Positions 1 to 8,498 of a DNA stretch of 64,000 bases are shown piece by piece. Below the pieces are notes generated by a model. The model had not been told where the DNA came from, made no database searches, and was given only the letters and a program-made list of their open reading frames with translations. Each line of letters opens with the position of its first letter. Positions within the stretch are counted from its first letter, which is position 1. The translations under genes were made by a program, and so were the position numbers. Source of the DNA: Vaginella massiliensis (lineage in GTDB: Bacteria > Bacteroidota > Bacteroidia > Flavobacteriales > Weeksellaceae); assembly GCF_900089075.1 (NCBI RefSeq), contig NZ_LT593746.1, positions 889,207-953,206 of the forward strand. The letters are read 5' to 3'.

Positions 1-164
1 TTATTGTTCTTTAGTTTTAAAATTTTAATCGCTCTTTTTAATTGACTGACCTGCCCTAATTGCTCTGTGGCTTTCTTCATATTGTTCTGCATCAGGTTAT
101 TATCCCGAATATTTCTTTCGAGGTATTTCTTGTTTTCTTCCAATAATTCTATTACATACTCCAT
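1..164 (-). CDS. small coiled-coil protein, cut by the left window edge
   Basis: An open frame reads leftward from an ATG at 164 and is still open at base 1, so at least 54 residues are visible. It starts MEYVIELLEENKKYLERN and is rich in Glu, Lys, Asn and Leu with heptad-like spacing, which suggests a helical or coiled-coil protein. No domain is recognised. It lies left of the AraC gene and its terminator, so it is probably a separate ICE gene. The start is the only in-frame ATG with a plausible upstream AT-rich leader. Whether it is expressed is not shown by the sequence. Confidence 0.45.
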   Translation of the reverse strand, partial: MEYVIELLEENKKYLERNIRDNNLMQNNMKKATEQLGQVSQLKRAIKILKLKNN

Positions 165-290
165 ATCACTAATCTTGTTTTTGATTAAAATTAGATTAGC
201 AAAAATAATAAGTTAGAATGTACTAACAAAATAATTAGATGAATTATTTTGAATTTACCAAATCGCCTGTAAAAGCTATATTGCTAAAAT

Positions 291-324
291 AAAAAGCCAG
301 AGTCCTATTAGAACTCCGGCTTTT
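291..324 (-). terminator. terminator downstream of the AraC gene
   Basis: Arms AAAAGCCAGAGT and ACTCCGGCTTTT form a hairpin with one mismatch. Read on the minus strand it is followed by a T-rich stretch, so it fits as the terminator of the leftward AraC gene about 110 bp upstream. Confidence 0.6.
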
Positions 325-433
325 ACGAACTAAATTCAAAAAAATAATTATGAGAAAATTATTAGTCTTTTATCAATTTGATGGAATTGATTGTATATCA
401 TTTCAAAAATAAAATGTAACCAAAAAGATTGAT

Positions 434-1414
434 TTACTTCTTCAACTGACTCGGTAAAATTCCAAATTTTCGTTTGAAAGCTGCCGAAAAATGGCGTTGG
501 TTTTTGTAACCGATTAATTGTGAAACTTCGCCCACATTCATATCTTCTTCAGTCAGCAATTGTTTTGCCTGGTTCATTTTGGCATCGCTCCAAAATCCGA
601 AAACCGTGGTGCCGAACAGCTCTTTAAATCCTTTTTTCAGAATAAAGTCATTCGTACCAACAAGATGAGCCAAATCGATAAGTGTACACGCTGCATCCAG
701 ATGTTGCAGGATAAATTCTCTTACCGCATATATTTTATCTACATCCGATTTTTTGAGTGTAGAATGAGAAAAAGTATCATTTGAAAACTGTTCTAGCTGA
801 AGCAACAAAAGTTCAATGACCTTGGCTTCCAGAAACATCCGTTTAAAAATTCCCTGACGTTGGCAATTCATAATTTCGTCAACTATCTGGTACATTTTAT
901 GACTAACAGGGTGATGGTTTTGTGTCAGTAATGCTGATTTCCCTTTCTCCATAGCATTACGGAACGCATCAAAAAGGTGGTGATTTTGTGGTAGGAATTT
1001 TTTAAAAAAATCAGGAGAAAGATTGATTTCACAAAGTTGAAACTCTTCGCTTTCCCATTGCATTTTACCGCATATTTCATTTGCATAGATAATGTTGTGT
1101 TGGTGAGAGACGAAACCTATTGATTTATCTAAGCCCCCTGTACTAACTGTACTTTTCCCTTTTAGGGCAAAATGCATCTCAATCGTTTCAAAATCACTTT
1201 CAAAATCAAGGCGTATGGTATTGCGTAAAAAAGTATTACCAAAGCCGATATGAACTCCTTCAAATAAAATTTCTTTATAAAAACCTTTACCAAAATAGTG
1301 TTCTATAAAGGTTGTGTTTTCAATAATATCTTTGTCCGTAGATATATTCCAGTCCGGATATTCCTTTTCTATGAGTGTAATGTTTTCCTCATTGTCATAC
1401 AACCGTAAATTCAT
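434..1414 (-). CDS. AraC family transcriptional regulator
   Basis: A 326-residue protein. The last 100 or so residues form the AraC-type double helix-turn-helix domain: a first HTH around LIDLAHLVGTNDFILKKGFK and a second around VGEVSQLIGYKNQRHFSAAF, ending in the usual FGILPSQ motif. The N-terminal two thirds has no clear similarity beyond the sensor region of PchR/YbtA-like regulators. It is divergent from the ABC transporter/siderophore-interacting-protein operon that starts 80 bp away, with two palindromes between them. This is the layout of siderophore-responsive AraC activators, so the likely role is control of that operon in response to an iron chelate. The ligand is inferred, not seen. 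Confidence 0.88.
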   Translation of the reverse strand: MNLRLYDNEENITLIEKEYPDWNISTDKDIIENTTFIEHYFGKGFYKEILFEGVHIGFGNTFLRNTIRLDFESDFETIEMHFALKGKSTVSTGGLDKSIGFVSHQHNIIYANEICGKMQWESEEFQLCEINLSPDFFKKFLPQNHHLFDAFRNAMEKGKSALLTQNHHPVSHKMYQIVDEIMNCQRQGIFKRMFLEAKVIELLLLQLEQFSNDTFSHSTLKKSDVDKIYAVREFILQHLDAACTLIDLAHLVGTNDFILKKGFKELFGTTVFGFWSDAKMNQAKQLLTEEDMNVGEVSQLIGYKNQRHFSAAFKRKFGILPSQLKK

Positions 1415-1433
1415 TTGTATTTATATTAATTAA

Positions 1434-1446
1434 TCCGTACTACGGA
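1434..1446. promoter_or_regulatory. palindrome TCCGTA-C-TACGGA, candidate operator
   Basis: A perfect 6-bp inverted repeat with a 1-bp centre lies 20 bp upstream of the AraC start and 45 bp upstream of the transporter promoter -7 element. Its position between divergent genes makes it a candidate operator. Function is inferred. Confidence 0.45.
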
Positions 1447-1470
1447 CATTTTAATCCCTCTTACATACCT

Positions 1471-1486
1471 GTTAGAATAATCTAAC
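1471..1486. promoter_or_regulatory. palindrome GTTAGA-ATAA-TCTAAC, candidate operator
   Basis: A perfect 6-bp inverted repeat with a 4-bp spacer ends 5 bp before the -7 element of the transporter operon. A protein bound here would touch the polymerase, as expected for AraC activators. Function is inferred. Confidence 0.5.
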
Positions 1487-1490
1487 TTTT

Positions 1491-1498
1491 TATATTTG
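1491..1498 (+). promoter_or_regulatory. Bacteroidota-type -7 promoter element for the siderophore operon
   Basis: TATATTTG matches the TAnnTTTG -7 consensus of Bacteroidota primary sigma factor promoters. Transcription would start near 1505, which rules out the upstream in-frame TTG at 1496 and supports the ATG at 1553 as the first start. No convincing -33 TTTG was seen, which fits a promoter that needs an activator. Confidence 0.55.
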
Positions 1499-1552
1499 CA
1501 CAAAGTTATAAATTATTTAGAACCATTCTTAATAGAAAGTAATATTTTACCA

Positions 1553-3304
1553 ATGAATGAAAAAAAACGAAAAAAAACCGGAATAGCACGGCTGTTGGAA
1601 ATTGCCGGAAGACGGAGAGGATTACTATTTGTATCGGGATTTCTGGCGGTGGTTCACGCTGTGTTGAGCTTGGTTCCTTACATCCTGATGTTTTATATCA
1701 TCAGGGAACTGACGAAGGAAACGGTAGATTTTACGCTTACAAGAACATATATTGTATATGCAGTGATTGCAGCTATTATCAGTATGGCTTTGTTGTTTCT
1801 GTCTGGAATTTTATCGCATATTGCGGCTTTCAATATTCTGTACGAACTTCGGAAATTCATTGCAGAAAAAGTAGGGAAAATGCCGATGGGCTACCTGAAC
1901 AACCATAATTCGGGAGCATTGAAAAAAATCCTATCGGACGATGTGGAACGGATTGAAAGTTTCATTGCCCACCAGATTCCCGATTTCGTGAAAGGAATTG
2001 CGTTGCCCATCATTACCATTGTTTATTTGTTTTCACAAGATTGGCGTTTGGCAGCCATTAGTTTTGTACCGTTGCTGGTATTGGCGATTATGCTTCCCAA
2101 AATGTATGGTGGACGGAACAAGCAACTCATCAAAGACTATCATCAATCCTTGGAAGATATGAATGCAGGCATTGTGGAATACGTTCGGGCAATGCCGGTG
2201 ATGAAAATCTTCGGACAATCGGCAGAAACATTTGACAAATACGGTAACACGGTCAAATGTTTCAATAATTTCGTTGCTGAATGGGTCAAAAGCAGTACTC
2301 CTGGTTTTGCCGTATTTATGAGTTTTACAAGCAATGCAATGCTCCCCGTATTGGCTCTTGGTCTGTATCTGTACTTCCAAAATGGTGTTACGCTGGCTAC
2401 ATTGTTGCTCTTCTTGATTTTGGGAACGGGTTATATCAAACCCCTCTTTGTGCTGAGTAATATGGGAATGCAGCTTTCCATCATCAACCGTGGTGTGGAG
2501 CAAATTGATGAACTGTTAGGACAAAATGATTTAGAAGAAAATACAGTAATTCAAAAACCTGAAAACTATAACATCGAATTTCAGGATGTTTCTTTTGCTT
2601 ATCAGGATAAAAATTGGGTGTTAAACAATATCAATTTTGAAATCAAAGAGAAGACCATAACTGCATTAGTCGGACCTTCGGGAGCAGGAAAAAGTACGGT
2701 CGGTCAGTTGTTATCAAGATTCTGGGATGTGAATAATGGCGGAATTTATATTGGAGGAAAGGACATCAGGGAATATCCTACGGAACAATTAATGCAGATG
2801 GTATCGTTTGTTTTTCAGGACAGTTTTATGTTTCAGCAGAGTATGTATGATAATATAAAGATGGGAATGAATAAAACCCGTGAAGAGGTAGAAAAAGCAG
2901 CTAAGGCGGCACAAATCCACGATTTGATTTTGAGTCTGCCCAATGGTTACGATACCTTATTCGGGCAATCGGGTGTACATCTGAGTGGTGGCGAACAGCA
3001 ACGTTTTCAATTGGCAAGAGCCATTCTGAAAGATGCACCGATATTGATTCTGGACGAAGCCACAGCCTTTGCCGACCCCGAGAATGAATATAAGATACAA
3101 CAAGCATTCAGAGAATTGATAAAAGATAAAACAGTATTAATCATTGCACATAGATTGAGTACGATTACCGATGCCGACCAGATTTTGTTATTTGATAAAG
3201 GAAAATTATCTGCAAAAGGAAAACACAATGAACTGTTGGTGCAAAGTGAATTGTATCAACGGATGTGGAATGCCCATATCAGAGCCAAAGAATTTGTAAT
3301 TTAA
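1553..3304 (+). CDS. ABC transporter, fused permease/ATPase half (IrtA/YbtP-like)
   Basis: A 583-residue half transporter from the ATG at 1553. It has an N-terminal exporter-fold membrane domain of about six helices (residues 20-320), then a nucleotide-binding domain with Walker A GPSGAGKST (374-382), signature LSGGEQ (477-482) and Walker B ILILDEAT (497-504). It is first in an operon with a siderophore-interacting flavoprotein (15 bp downstream) and, three genes on, a second half transporter. Type IV exporter-fold importers such as mycobacterial IrtAB and yersinial YbtPQ take up ferric siderophores as heterodimers of this kind, and IrtA carries a SIP domain. Import of an iron chelate is therefore the best inference; lipid or drug export remains possible. 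Confidence 0.85.
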   Translation: MNEKKRKKTGIARLLEIAGRRRGLLFVSGFLAVVHAVLSLVPYILMFYIIRELTKETVDFTLTRTYIVYAVIAAIISMALLFLSGILSHIAAFNILYELRKFIAEKVGKMPMGYLNNHNSGALKKILSDDVERIESFIAHQIPDFVKGIALPIITIVYLFSQDWRLAAISFVPLLVLAIMLPKMYGGRNKQLIKDYHQSLEDMNAGIVEYVRAMPVMKIFGQSAETFDKYGNTVKCFNNFVAEWVKSSTPGFAVFMSFTSNAMLPVLALGLYLYFQNGVTLATLLLFLILGTGYIKPLFVLSNMGMQLSIINRGVEQIDELLGQNDLEENTVIQKPENYNIEFQDVSFAYQDKNWVLNNINFEIKEKTITALVGPSGAGKSTVGQLLSRFWDVNNGGIYIGGKDIREYPTEQLMQMVSFVFQDSFMFQQSMYDNIKMGMNKTREEVEKAAKAAQIHDLILSLPNGYDTLFGQSGVHLSGGEQQRFQLARAILKDAPILILDEATAFADPENEYKIQQAFRELIKDKTVLIIAHRLSTITDADQILLFDKGKLSAKGKHNELLVQSELYQRMWNAHIRAKEFVI

Positions 3305-3319
3305 TTGAAGAATATAAAA

Positions 3320-4132
3320 ATGAAAAATTTCAACCCCATACAAGCAGAACTCAACGTAAGTCGAAAAGAATACCTCACACCCCATTACATCCGTATCTAT
3401 CTGACTGGTGAAAAAGTACCGTTGTTTGACAACACGACCGTTGGAGTGAACAACAAAATTCTGATTCCGCCAAAAGGGGTACACAAAATCTACTTCCCTG
3501 AATTTGACTACGAAAAGAGACAATGGCTGCCAATGCCCGAAGATGTTCGCCCCGTTGTACGTACTTATACCCATAGAGGAATTGATTTGAAAACCAATGA
3601 AATCTGGATAGATTTTGTAGCTCACGGGGACGAAGGTCCCGCCTCTGCGTGGGCCATTGGGGCTAAAGAAGGCGATGTATTAGGCGTATTGATGAAAGAC
3701 GGCAAAACAGAGCTGTATGCCAAAGCTGAAAATTATTTGTTGGTAGCCGATCCCACGGGAATTCCTGTTGTGGCAGCCATATTGGAAGACCTGCCCGAAA
3801 CGGCAAAAGGCACTTGCATCATCGAAGTACACGGAAAAGAAGACGAGCAGGATTTGCAAACAGTAGCAAACATTGATTTTATCTGGGTACATAATGAGCA
3901 TCCTCAAAACGGAAGCCAATTGGCAGAAACGTTAAAACAACAAACTCTGCCCGAAGTTTCAAGGTCGGGATACATAGCTGCTGAATTTTCAACAGTAAAA
4001 GAAATACGTCAGTATCTACGGAAAGAAAAAGGTTGGAAACAGGAAGAACTGTATGCGTATTCGTATTGGAAAGCTGGCGTGTCCGAGGACAAATCAACTG
4101 ATGATCGGCATAAGGAGAAAGAAGAACATTAA
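3320..4132 (+). CDS. siderophore-interacting protein (SIP family flavin reductase)
   Basis: A 270-residue protein from the ATG at 3320 (an in-frame TTG at 3305 is less likely). It has the FAD-binding motif RTYTHR, the family motif AHGDEGPASAWA, a central NAD(P)H-binding segment and the typical C-terminal YAYSYWKAG. These are hallmarks of the SIP family (ViuB/YqjH-like), cytoplasmic enzymes that reduce ferric siderophores to release Fe(II). It sits between two half transporters of an importer-like type and was probably acquired with them. In mycobacterial IrtA the same function is fused to the transporter. Substrate is unknown. Confidence 0.87.
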   Translation: MKNFNPIQAELNVSRKEYLTPHYIRIYLTGEKVPLFDNTTVGVNNKILIPPKGVHKIYFPEFDYEKRQWLPMPEDVRPVVRTYTHRGIDLKTNEIWIDFVAHGDEGPASAWAIGAKEGDVLGVLMKDGKTELYAKAENYLLVADPTGIPVVAAILEDLPETAKGTCIIEVHGKEDEQDLQTVANIDFIWVHNEHPQNGSQLAETLKQQTLPEVSRSGYIAAEFSTVKEIRQYLRKEKGWKQEELYAYSYWKAGVSEDKSTDDRHKEKEEH

Positions 4133-4143
4133 TTCGTGTAAAA

Positions 4144-5121
4144 ATGAAAATACTCAATTTGAACTTTAAGTTTGGAATGTTTTTGCTGCTTGTATTCAGT
4201 ACAATTATTTTCTTCGGAAATAATGTTTTTGGACAGCAAGTCAGTAAATCGAATGAAATACTTCAAACATCTTTTCAGAATGAAAATCCGCTTTATTTGG
4301 TAAATATTGGGAGTGGAGATTTAGCGGTTCGCTATAAAAAGGGTAAAGGTACACCACTCGTTTTTGTACACGGTTCCTGGGATGACCACCATTCCTGGAT
4401 GCCTGTAGCGGTACAATTGACCAGAGAATTAAATAATCCTATTATCATTTATGACAGAAGAGGGCATGGTGCTTCTTCTCCAGATACACAACAAGGAACA
4501 ATTTCTCAGGATGTAAATGATGTTTTGTTACTCATAACAAAATTAGGATTTGAAAAAGCTCATTTTATTGGTCATTCTTATGGAGCTAATATTGTTGTGC
4601 AATTGGCTTCCCTTTATCCTGAAAAAGCGGAAAGCATTGTGTTGTATGAACCGCCAATATTTGGGTTATTGAAAGATAAACCCGAATACAAAACAGAGAT
4701 GCAAGCGGTCAAAAAAGCAATGACAACAGCAAAAACTTTATTAGAAAACGGGAGCGTTGAAGAGGGAACCATTCATTTCGTAGAAAAGGTTGCATTTGGA
4801 GAAAACAGTTGGCAAGACATCTTTGATGAACGTGCAAGAAGTACAATGACAGCCGATTTCAGAACCTGGTTAGACCAATCAAACGACCCCGAAAGACTTA
4901 ACATCCAACCTGAAAACCTGAATAATTTCAAAGGAAATATTACGGTCATTTCAGGAACGGCTTCTATTCCAGTTTATCCAGCTGTGGTGGAGGAATTAAA
5001 AAGAAAAGTGAGTAAAATACGCACAAAAACCATTCCTGATGCAGCTCACGGTGGGTTAGTTTCTCATCCTACCGAAACCAGTAATGTTATATTAGAACAT
5101 ATAAAAAAATCTGAAAAATGA
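4144..5121 (+). CDS. secreted alpha/beta hydrolase
   Basis: A 325-residue alpha/beta-fold hydrolase. The first 30 residues are a signal peptide or membrane anchor ending ...NNVFGQQ, so it is probably exported to the periplasm. The oxyanion-region motif HGSWDDHHSW follows the second core strand, the nucleophile elbow is GHSYG with Ser145, and the C-terminal catalytic His is in DAAHGG. It overlaps the next gene by 4 bp (ATGA), so translation is coupled. In the siderophore operon it might hydrolyse an ester siderophore or its breakdown product, but a general esterase role cannot be excluded. Confidence 0.75.
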   Translation: MKILNLNFKFGMFLLLVFSTIIFFGNNVFGQQVSKSNEILQTSFQNENPLYLVNIGSGDLAVRYKKGKGTPLVFVHGSWDDHHSWMPVAVQLTRELNNPIIIYDRRGHGASSPDTQQGTISQDVNDVLLLITKLGFEKAHFIGHSYGANIVVQLASLYPEKAESIVLYEPPIFGLLKDKPEYKTEMQAVKKAMTTAKTLLENGSVEEGTIHFVEKVAFGENSWQDIFDERARSTMTADFRTWLDQSNDPERLNIQPENLNNFKGNITVISGTASIPVYPAVVEELKRKVSKIRTKTIPDAAHGGLVSHPTETSNVILEHIKKSEK

Positions 5122-5867
5122 ACTATCAAACAAAAATAAAATGGGCATTTGCATCGGCAATAGTCGCCTCTATATGCTGGATTATCGGCGATATCTTTGT
5201 TGCCGGTTTTGAAGTTAATCCGACAGATTACCCCTTATTTTCAAAAGATTATGCCGATAAAGTAGATGTCGGTCTCGCTACTTTGATGTTGGAAGGATCG
5301 ACTAATCGATTGATATTCGGAGCTTTGATTGCTTCTATGACTGCTATACTGTTCTTACCCGGCGTTTGGCTGGCTTATCAATTTATAAAGGATAAATCCA
5401 AATGGTACGCTTGTGGAACTTATTGTCTTTTGGTGCTGAGTGTATTGCTGATGCCACTGGGGCACGCTGTTTTTTTCTTTACAGGGGAAATTCACAAAGC
5501 CATCTATCATACCGATAAAATTGCTCATCCATATCTGTTGGAAACGGCATCCGGATTTATGAAAGTGCATTACATTACGTGGGGAACTGCGATTATCGTA
5601 TTGCTGTTAAGCTGGCTTATTTTTTCAGTATTGGTATTCTCCGGAAAAACAATTTTACCCAAATGGGCTGGGCTAATCAGTCTGGTATTTATTACTATTT
5701 ATCAGATACCTTTCAATCTTTTGCTGCCTCCTTCGGATATCAAAGGATATCTCGGTTCAGCTGGTTTCAATATAGCGTATCTGATTTTCTTTGTTTTGTT
5801 GCTAATATTATTCAGACAAAAATTAATCACTTTCAATTCTCAAATTTCAACTAAACAAGATGATTAA
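5118..5867 (+). CDS. multi-pass membrane protein of unknown function
   Basis: A 249-residue protein with about six or seven hydrophobic helices (for example around residues 8-30, 65-87, 95-120, 150-175, 182-205, 215-235) and short polar loops. No catalytic motif is recognised. It overlaps the hydrolase upstream by 4 bp and the second ABC half transporter downstream by 8 bp, so it is co-translated with both. It may be an accessory membrane component of the uptake system or act on the released ligand. This is inference from position only. Confidence 0.6.
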   Translation: MNYQTKIKWAFASAIVASICWIIGDIFVAGFEVNPTDYPLFSKDYADKVDVGLATLMLEGSTNRLIFGALIASMTAILFLPGVWLAYQFIKDKSKWYACGTYCLLVLSVLLMPLGHAVFFFTGEIHKAIYHTDKIAHPYLLETASGFMKVHYITWGTAIIVLLLSWLIFSVLVFSGKTILPKWAGLISLVFITIYQIPFNLLLPPSDIKGYLGSAGFNIAYLIFFVLLLILFRQKLITFNSQISTKQDD

Positions 5868-7593
5868 AAACTTAAAATACGTTACTTCATTCAACAAAAA
5901 AGAAACCTGGCAGGTAGCTTTTTGGGAAATCATACACAGCATTTTTGTGGCTGCTCCATCAGGAATTTTGTTGGTTATTATATGGGAATTGTTCTCAGAA
6001 CATCCGAATATCCGGAAGATATGGACAGTCGTAGGCTTAATGGCAGTGATGCTCCTCATACAGTTTTTCATCGCTTCCAGATCAATGGTTAAATCCAATG
6101 TCTGGGTGTATGATTTATCTACCAAACTCCGAATTCATTTAGGCAATTGCATACAGAAATTCTCATTGGGATTTTTTAAGAAAAAAGATCCGGGCGAAAT
6201 TGCCTCCATTGTATTACAGGATGTAGCCAATTTTGAAGGAATATTTGGGCATAGTGTAGGCAATCTGGCATCGGCAGCTTTTGGAACAGTAGTACTTTCA
6301 GTATTCCTGTTTATATACGATTGGAGGCTGGCTCTCTGTCTGCTGGCAGCCTTGCCCTTGATCTTTCCGTTTTTGCAATTAGCAAATTATTTCGTGAGCA
6401 AATTAGGTAAAAAACAAATTGCCGCACGCAACACAATGGGTGCAAAATTTCTCGAATACGTACAAGGCATCCGTCATTTGAAATCCTACGGACAAACGGG
6501 CGAAAGGCATAAAGGATTAGAAAATGCTTTTGAAGATTTACGCAAAAAAAGCATCAAAATGGAAGCTATTCCGGGACCGTTTGTCATCACGGCAGGTGTG
6601 GTTTTTGAAATTGGTTTTCTGGCGATGGTGGCTTTGGGGCTGTATTATTTGAGCGGAAATTCCATTACTGTTCCCGTATTGATTACATTTTTAATAATGG
6701 GTTACAATCTATATAATCCACTCAAAGTGGTAATGGTGGATTATTTGGTTTTACGTTATATGAATGAAAGTCTGAACCGTGTAATCAACGTTTTGGAAGA
6801 ACCGACAATGGAAACCGACAAAAACGAAATTCCTACACGTTTTGATATTGCTTTTGAAAATGTGCGTTTTGGTTATCTGGATAAAACAACTGTTCAGGAT
6901 TTGAACTTTATCGTGCCCGAGAAGTCAATGACCGCTTTGGTCGGGCATTCCGGTTCGGGTAAAACAACCATTGCCTCACTCGTAGCCCGTTTCTGGGATG
7001 TCAATTCCGGCAGTATAAAAATCGGAGGTGTGGATATCAGGAACATCAATCAGGATAAATTCTACGGATTAATCAGTGAAGTATTTCAGGAAGTGTATCT
7101 GTTTGACGACACCATTTACAACAACATCAAAATCGGTAAGCCCAATGCTACAAAGGAAGAAATCATTGAAGCAGCCGACAAAGCACAGGTATTGAGCTTT
7201 GCCTGGGAATTTCCTGAAGGAATGGACACGATGGTCGGCGAAGGGGGCAGCAAACTTTCGGGCGGACAAAAGCAACGTATCAGTATTGCACGGGCTTTAC
7301 TGAAAGATGCACCTATTGTTCTATTAGACGAGGCTACTGCTTCACTCGATCCCGAAAACGAAATTTATATCCAAAAAGCTATTCAGGAATTGGTGAAATC
7401 TAAAACAGTATTGGTTATCGCTCACAAGCTGGCTACTATTCAAAAAGCCAATCAAATCATCGTTCTGAAAGAAGGAAGAATTGCCGAAAAGGGAGAACAT
7501 TCAGCATTACTATCCCAAGGAGGTATCTATCAAAAAATGTGGGATATACAGCAAAAAACAGGGGGTTGGAAAGTGAAGAAAATTGATTCATAA
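5860..7593 (+). CDS. ABC transporter, fused permease/ATPase half (IrtB/YbtQ-like)
   Basis: A 577-residue half transporter: membrane domain in residues 15-305, nucleotide-binding domain with Walker A GHSGSGKTT (362-370), signature LSGGQKQR and Walker B IVLLDEATASLDPE. It resembles the first half transporter in length and layout but is clearly diverged, as expected for the two partners of a heterodimer. It is last in the overlapping gene chain that starts at 1553. Together the two would form one exporter-fold transporter, probably importing a ferric siderophore. Confidence 0.85.
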   Translation: MIKNLKYVTSFNKKETWQVAFWEIIHSIFVAAPSGILLVIIWELFSEHPNIRKIWTVVGLMAVMLLIQFFIASRSMVKSNVWVYDLSTKLRIHLGNCIQKFSLGFFKKKDPGEIASIVLQDVANFEGIFGHSVGNLASAAFGTVVLSVFLFIYDWRLALCLLAALPLIFPFLQLANYFVSKLGKKQIAARNTMGAKFLEYVQGIRHLKSYGQTGERHKGLENAFEDLRKKSIKMEAIPGPFVITAGVVFEIGFLAMVALGLYYLSGNSITVPVLITFLIMGYNLYNPLKVVMVDYLVLRYMNESLNRVINVLEEPTMETDKNEIPTRFDIAFENVRFGYLDKTTVQDLNFIVPEKSMTALVGHSGSGKTTIASLVARFWDVNSGSIKIGGVDIRNINQDKFYGLISEVFQEVYLFDDTIYNNIKIGKPNATKEEIIEAADKAQVLSFAWEFPEGMDTMVGEGGSKLSGGQKQRISIARALLKDAPIVLLDEATASLDPENEIYIQKAIQELVKSKTVLVIAHKLATIQKANQIIVLKEGRIAEKGEHSALLSQGGIYQKMWDIQQKTGGWKVKKIDS

Positions 7594-7676
7594 ATGTGAC
7601 TTTGGTTACATTAAATCAATATTGTCATTCTTAAATTTACATAATAGTAATTGTTTAACTTTAATAAATAGTAAAT

Positions 7677-8438
7677 ATGGGAAAATTAGCAGATAAAGTA
7701 ACCATTATTACCGGAGGTTCCGGAGCAATTGGTTCAACAACAGCAAAGTTGTTTTTAAATGAAGGAGCAAAAGTGGTATTGGTAGATATCAATGAGGAAG
7801 CATTAAGTAAAGTAGCTTCAGAATTAAATAGTCCGAATGTAAGCTTTGTTGCCGCCGATGTTACAAAATCAGATGACGTACAGAAATACGTAAAACATAC
7901 TGTGGACACTTTTGGGAAAATAGACATATTCTTCAACAATGCGGGTATCGAAGGAGTTGTTAAACCAATCACAGAATATCCTGAAGAAGTTTTTGACAAA
8001 CTTATTGCCGTTAATGTAAAAGGCGTATGGTTGGGTATTAAATATGTATTACCACAGATGAATGATGGCGGAAGTATCATTAATACTTCTTCGGTTGCTG
8101 GGCTGGTAGGTTCACCAAATGTATCAGCTTATGTAACCAGTAAGCACGCTGTCATCGGGATTACCCGTACCGTTGCAAATGAAGCTGCATCAAGAAATAT
8201 ACGTGTTAATTCTATTCATCCTTCACCTGTTGATAATCGCATGATGCGTTCTTTGGAAGAGGGTTATGCACCAGGGGAAGCTGAAGCAGCAAAAAAAGGT
8301 TTTGAAGCTACTATTCCTTTAAAGAGATATGCTACTAATGAAGACATTGCAAATGGAGTTTTGTTTCTCGCTTCTGATGACAGTAAATTTATTACCGGAA
8401 TGAAATTGGTCATCGATGGCGGTATGACAATGGCTTAG
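7677..8438 (+). CDS. short-chain dehydrogenase/reductase (SDR)
   Basis: A 253-residue classical SDR. Visible motifs are the cofactor-binding TGGSGAIG (12-19), NNAG (87-90), catalytic Ser139, and Tyr152-x3-Lys156 in AYVTSK. Asp37 at the end of the second strand suggests NAD(H) preference. The C-terminus (GMKLVIDGGMTMA) is typical. It lies 83 bp after the ABC transporter and ends at a strong terminator, so it may be the last cargo gene or a separate unit. The substrate is unknown. Confidence 0.85.
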   Translation: MGKLADKVTIITGGSGAIGSTTAKLFLNEGAKVVLVDINEEALSKVASELNSPNVSFVAADVTKSDDVQKYVKHTVDTFGKIDIFFNNAGIEGVVKPITEYPEEVFDKLIAVNVKGVWLGIKYVLPQMNDGGSIINTSSVAGLVGSPNVSAYVTSKHAVIGITRTVANEAASRNIRVNSIHPSPVDNRMMRSLEEGYAPGEAEAAKKGFEATIPLKRYATNEDIANGVLFLASDDSKFITGMKLVIDGGMTMA

Positions 8439-8466
8439 TACTATAAAACTATAAATAAATCTTAGT

Positions 8467-8498
8467 AAAATGACGGTTAAAATTAACCGTCATTTTTT
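8467..8498. terminator. bidirectional terminator between SDR gene and mobC
   Basis: AAAATGACGGTTAA and TTAACCGTCATTTT form a near-perfect hairpin flanked by A and T runs. It separates the rightward cargo genes from the leftward mob genes and touches the stop codon of mobC. Confidence 0.85.

Noticed and set aside
1496-1552. In-frame TTG start 19 codons before the first ABC transporter ATG
   Set aside because: It overlaps the -7 element TATATTTG, so it would not be in the mRNA; the ATG at 1553 is preferred.
8467-8498. The hairpin between SDR and mobC as an attachment site or repeat
   Set aside because: It has the A/T runs and stem of a normal bidirectional terminator and no second copy in the window.
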